A stretch of 64,000 bases of DNA, taken from contig NZ_JAUNTJ010000008.1 in the NCBI RefSeq assembly GCF_030538755.1, forward strand, positions 59,793-123,792, in the 5' to 3' direction. Source of the stretch: Paracoccus sp. (in: a-proteobacteria) (GTDB lineage Bacteria; Pseudomonadota; Alphaproteobacteria; Rhodobacterales; Rhodobacteraceae). The position numbers were made by a program, and so were the translations under genes. The notes below the pieces were generated by a model. The model searched no databases and was not told where the DNA came from. It saw only the letters and a program-made list of their open reading frames with translations. Below are positions 62,995 through 64,000 of this stretch, one piece after another. Each line of letters begins with the position of its first letter. The stretch's first letter is position 1.

Positions 62995-63555
62995 TCAGCC
63001 CAATTGAATCGTTGTGTCACTGACGAATTCGGCAACCGGAACGTGCATGTTCTCGGGCGCCGGGCCACGGCGGATGCGGCCGGACGTGTCATAGTGGCTG
63101 CCGTGGCAGGGGCAGAACCAGCCGCCGAAATCGCCGGCACCATCGCCGATCGGCACGCAGCCCAGATGGGTGCAGACGCCGATCTGAACCAGCCATTCGC
63201 CCGCCTCGTCCAGCGAGCGGTTGGCGTCGTCGGAATTGGTGCCCGGCTTGTTCGCGTTTTGCGAGGTCGGGTCGATCATCGTGGCGCCATCGTCGGCACG
63301 GGCGGCGTCGATTTCCTCTTGCGTGCGGCGACGGATGAACACAGGCTTGCCCAGCCATTTCACGGTCAGTTGCGTGCCTTCGGACACGCCGCTGACATCG
63401 ACCTGGATCGAGGACAGGGCCTGCACATCGGCTGAGGGGTTCATCTGGTTAATCAGCGTCCAGCCGGCTGCACCGGCGGCCACCGCACCAGCGCCCGCGG
63501 TGGCATAGTAGAGGAAATCCCTCCGGGTGCCTGCGTGATCTTCTGCGTGGGACAC
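62995..63555 (-). CDS. petA: Rieske iron-sulfur subunit of the bc1 complex
   Basis: The 186-residue protein starts with GTG (63555), preceded by GGAG. The N terminus carries a twin-arginine segment ([12 protein letters not shown]) that serves as Tat signal and membrane anchor. The C-terminal domain has the [2Fe-2S] ligands in CTHLGC and CPCHGS. It oxidises quinol at Qo and shuttles electrons to cytochrome c1. It is the first gene of petABC. Confidence 0.97.
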   Translation of the reverse strand: MSHAEDHAGTRRDFLYYATAGAGAVAAGAAGWTLINQMNPSADVQALSSIQVDVSGVSEGTQLTVKWLGKPVFIRRRTQEEIDAARADDGATMIDPTSQNANKPGTNSDDANRSLDEAGEWLVQIGVCTHLGCVPIGDGAGDFGGWFCPCHGSHYDTSGRIRRGPAPENMHVPVAEFVSDTTIQLG

Positions 63556-63721
63556 GGCTTTTTCTCCAATTCAGGCCGCGTTTGCAGGGCGGCCGATACG
63601 ACAATCCGGGCCGCCAGATCGCAGCCTTCGCCCGGCGGTTTTAGCGATCAATTTCCCGCCAGTCCAGCGCGTTCGCGCGGCGGCAAACGGTCAAAAGGCC
63701 GCATGTGGCGCAAATGACAGC

Positions 63722-63758
63722 GGGTCGCGGCAGGGGCGAAATGCCCCCTGCGCGGCCC
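63722..63758. other. Long GC-rich hairpin between the radC remnant and petA
   Basis: GGGTCGC-GGCAGGGGC and GCCCCCTGC-GCGGCCC pair over about 15 bases (two small defects) around a short GAAAT loop. There is no U tract. It may end transcription from the radC side before the petA promoter. Confidence 0.45.
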
Positions 63759-63791
63759 CTGCCGAACCGGCCTTGCTGCGTGGTAAACCAT

Positions 63792-63992
63792 CTAGAGATA
63801 CCCGGACGATCTAAGGCTCACCTCTTGGGATTTGCCGATAATCAGGTGGTCATGCAGCGTGATCCCCAAAGGCGCGCAGGCATCCTGAACCTGAAGTGTC
63901 ATGGTAATATCCGACTGCGACGGCGTGGGGTCGCCAGACGGGTGATTATGCATCTTCCTGTTGATATGGCATAACTGAATGATATAAAACAA
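63792..63992 (-). pseudogene. radC: Truncated RadC-family (JAB/MPN domain) C-terminal remnant
   Basis: The last 50-odd residues match the RadC C terminus: [20 protein letters not shown], then [12 protein letters not shown] and SLRSSGYL. The metal-binding JAB motif is only partial, because homology ends exactly at HNHPSG (base 63950). Upstream, where RadC should have a hydrophobic LILV strand, the frame reads through AT-rich sequence as [15 protein letters not shown] and stays open to the window edge. The gene is therefore probably disrupted by an insertion or rearrangement; the missing part may lie beyond the window. Confidence 0.72.
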
Positions 63993-64000
63993 TTTATTTT

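Overview
The window reads as chromosomal DNA of a high-GC alphaproteobacterium, most likely order Rhodobacterales (Rhodobacter/Paracoccus-like). The grounds are the FlaF/FlbT/DUF1217 flagellar set around a short flagellin, the run rpsT-dnaA-dnaN-recF-gyrB next to mutM and ubiE-ubiB, a three-gene cytochrome bc1 operon, alphaproteobacterial long forms of PstC and PstA, and an exosortase E/protease with a VPEI-CTERM peptide, a system known mainly from this order. Coding density is high, ATGA stop/start overlaps are frequent, and no tRNA, rRNA, CRISPR array or complete insertion sequence was found.

Layout. 1-2108: the end of a PP2C phosphatase and a membrane Ser/Thr kinase. 2114-15189: a glycogen locus on the minus strand (glgB-glgC-glgA-glgX-amylosucrase-glgP) with a divergent GH13 alpha-glucosidase; it can build glycogen from ADP-glucose or directly from sucrose, and debranch and phosphorolyse it. 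15162-22185: a minus-strand cell-surface region with a 1057-residue multidomain adhesin-like protein, a 67-residue VPEI-CTERM peptide, a fused exosortase/CPBP protease, a lipid kinase and a metallophosphoesterase. 22186-23075 is a long non-coding, relatively AT-rich stretch. 23076-25236: a glutathione transferase, its divergent frameshifted WYL regulator, and an outer-membrane barrel. 25368-34211: gyrB, recF, dnaN, dnaA, rpsT, enoyl-CoA hydratase and mutM, all minus. 34288-36567: ubiE and ubiB.

36873-42199 is a flagellar region: fliK-flgD leftward, and a rod-binding protein, a FlgN-like chaperone, flagellin, flaF, flbT and a DUF1217 protein rightward. carB follows with a clean terminator. thiBPQ sits on the minus strand under a TPP riboswitch. 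mutS-aroC overlap on the plus strand. A complete pstSCAB-phoU-phoB operon follows behind a tandem Pho box, with no phoR at the locus. The right end holds a ribokinase/FAH pair, the petABC operon and a truncated radC remnant whose homology stops abruptly at an AT-rich junction against the window edge.

The most unusual part is 16.9-22.2 kb. The exosortase's apparent substrate is almost entirely signal peptide plus sorting signal, so processing would leave a peptide of about 14-18 residues with two cysteines. The neighbouring large protein combines SdrD-type B domains with a C-terminal domain resembling Gram-positive thioester adhesins. Second in interest is the amylosucrase inside the glycogen operon.
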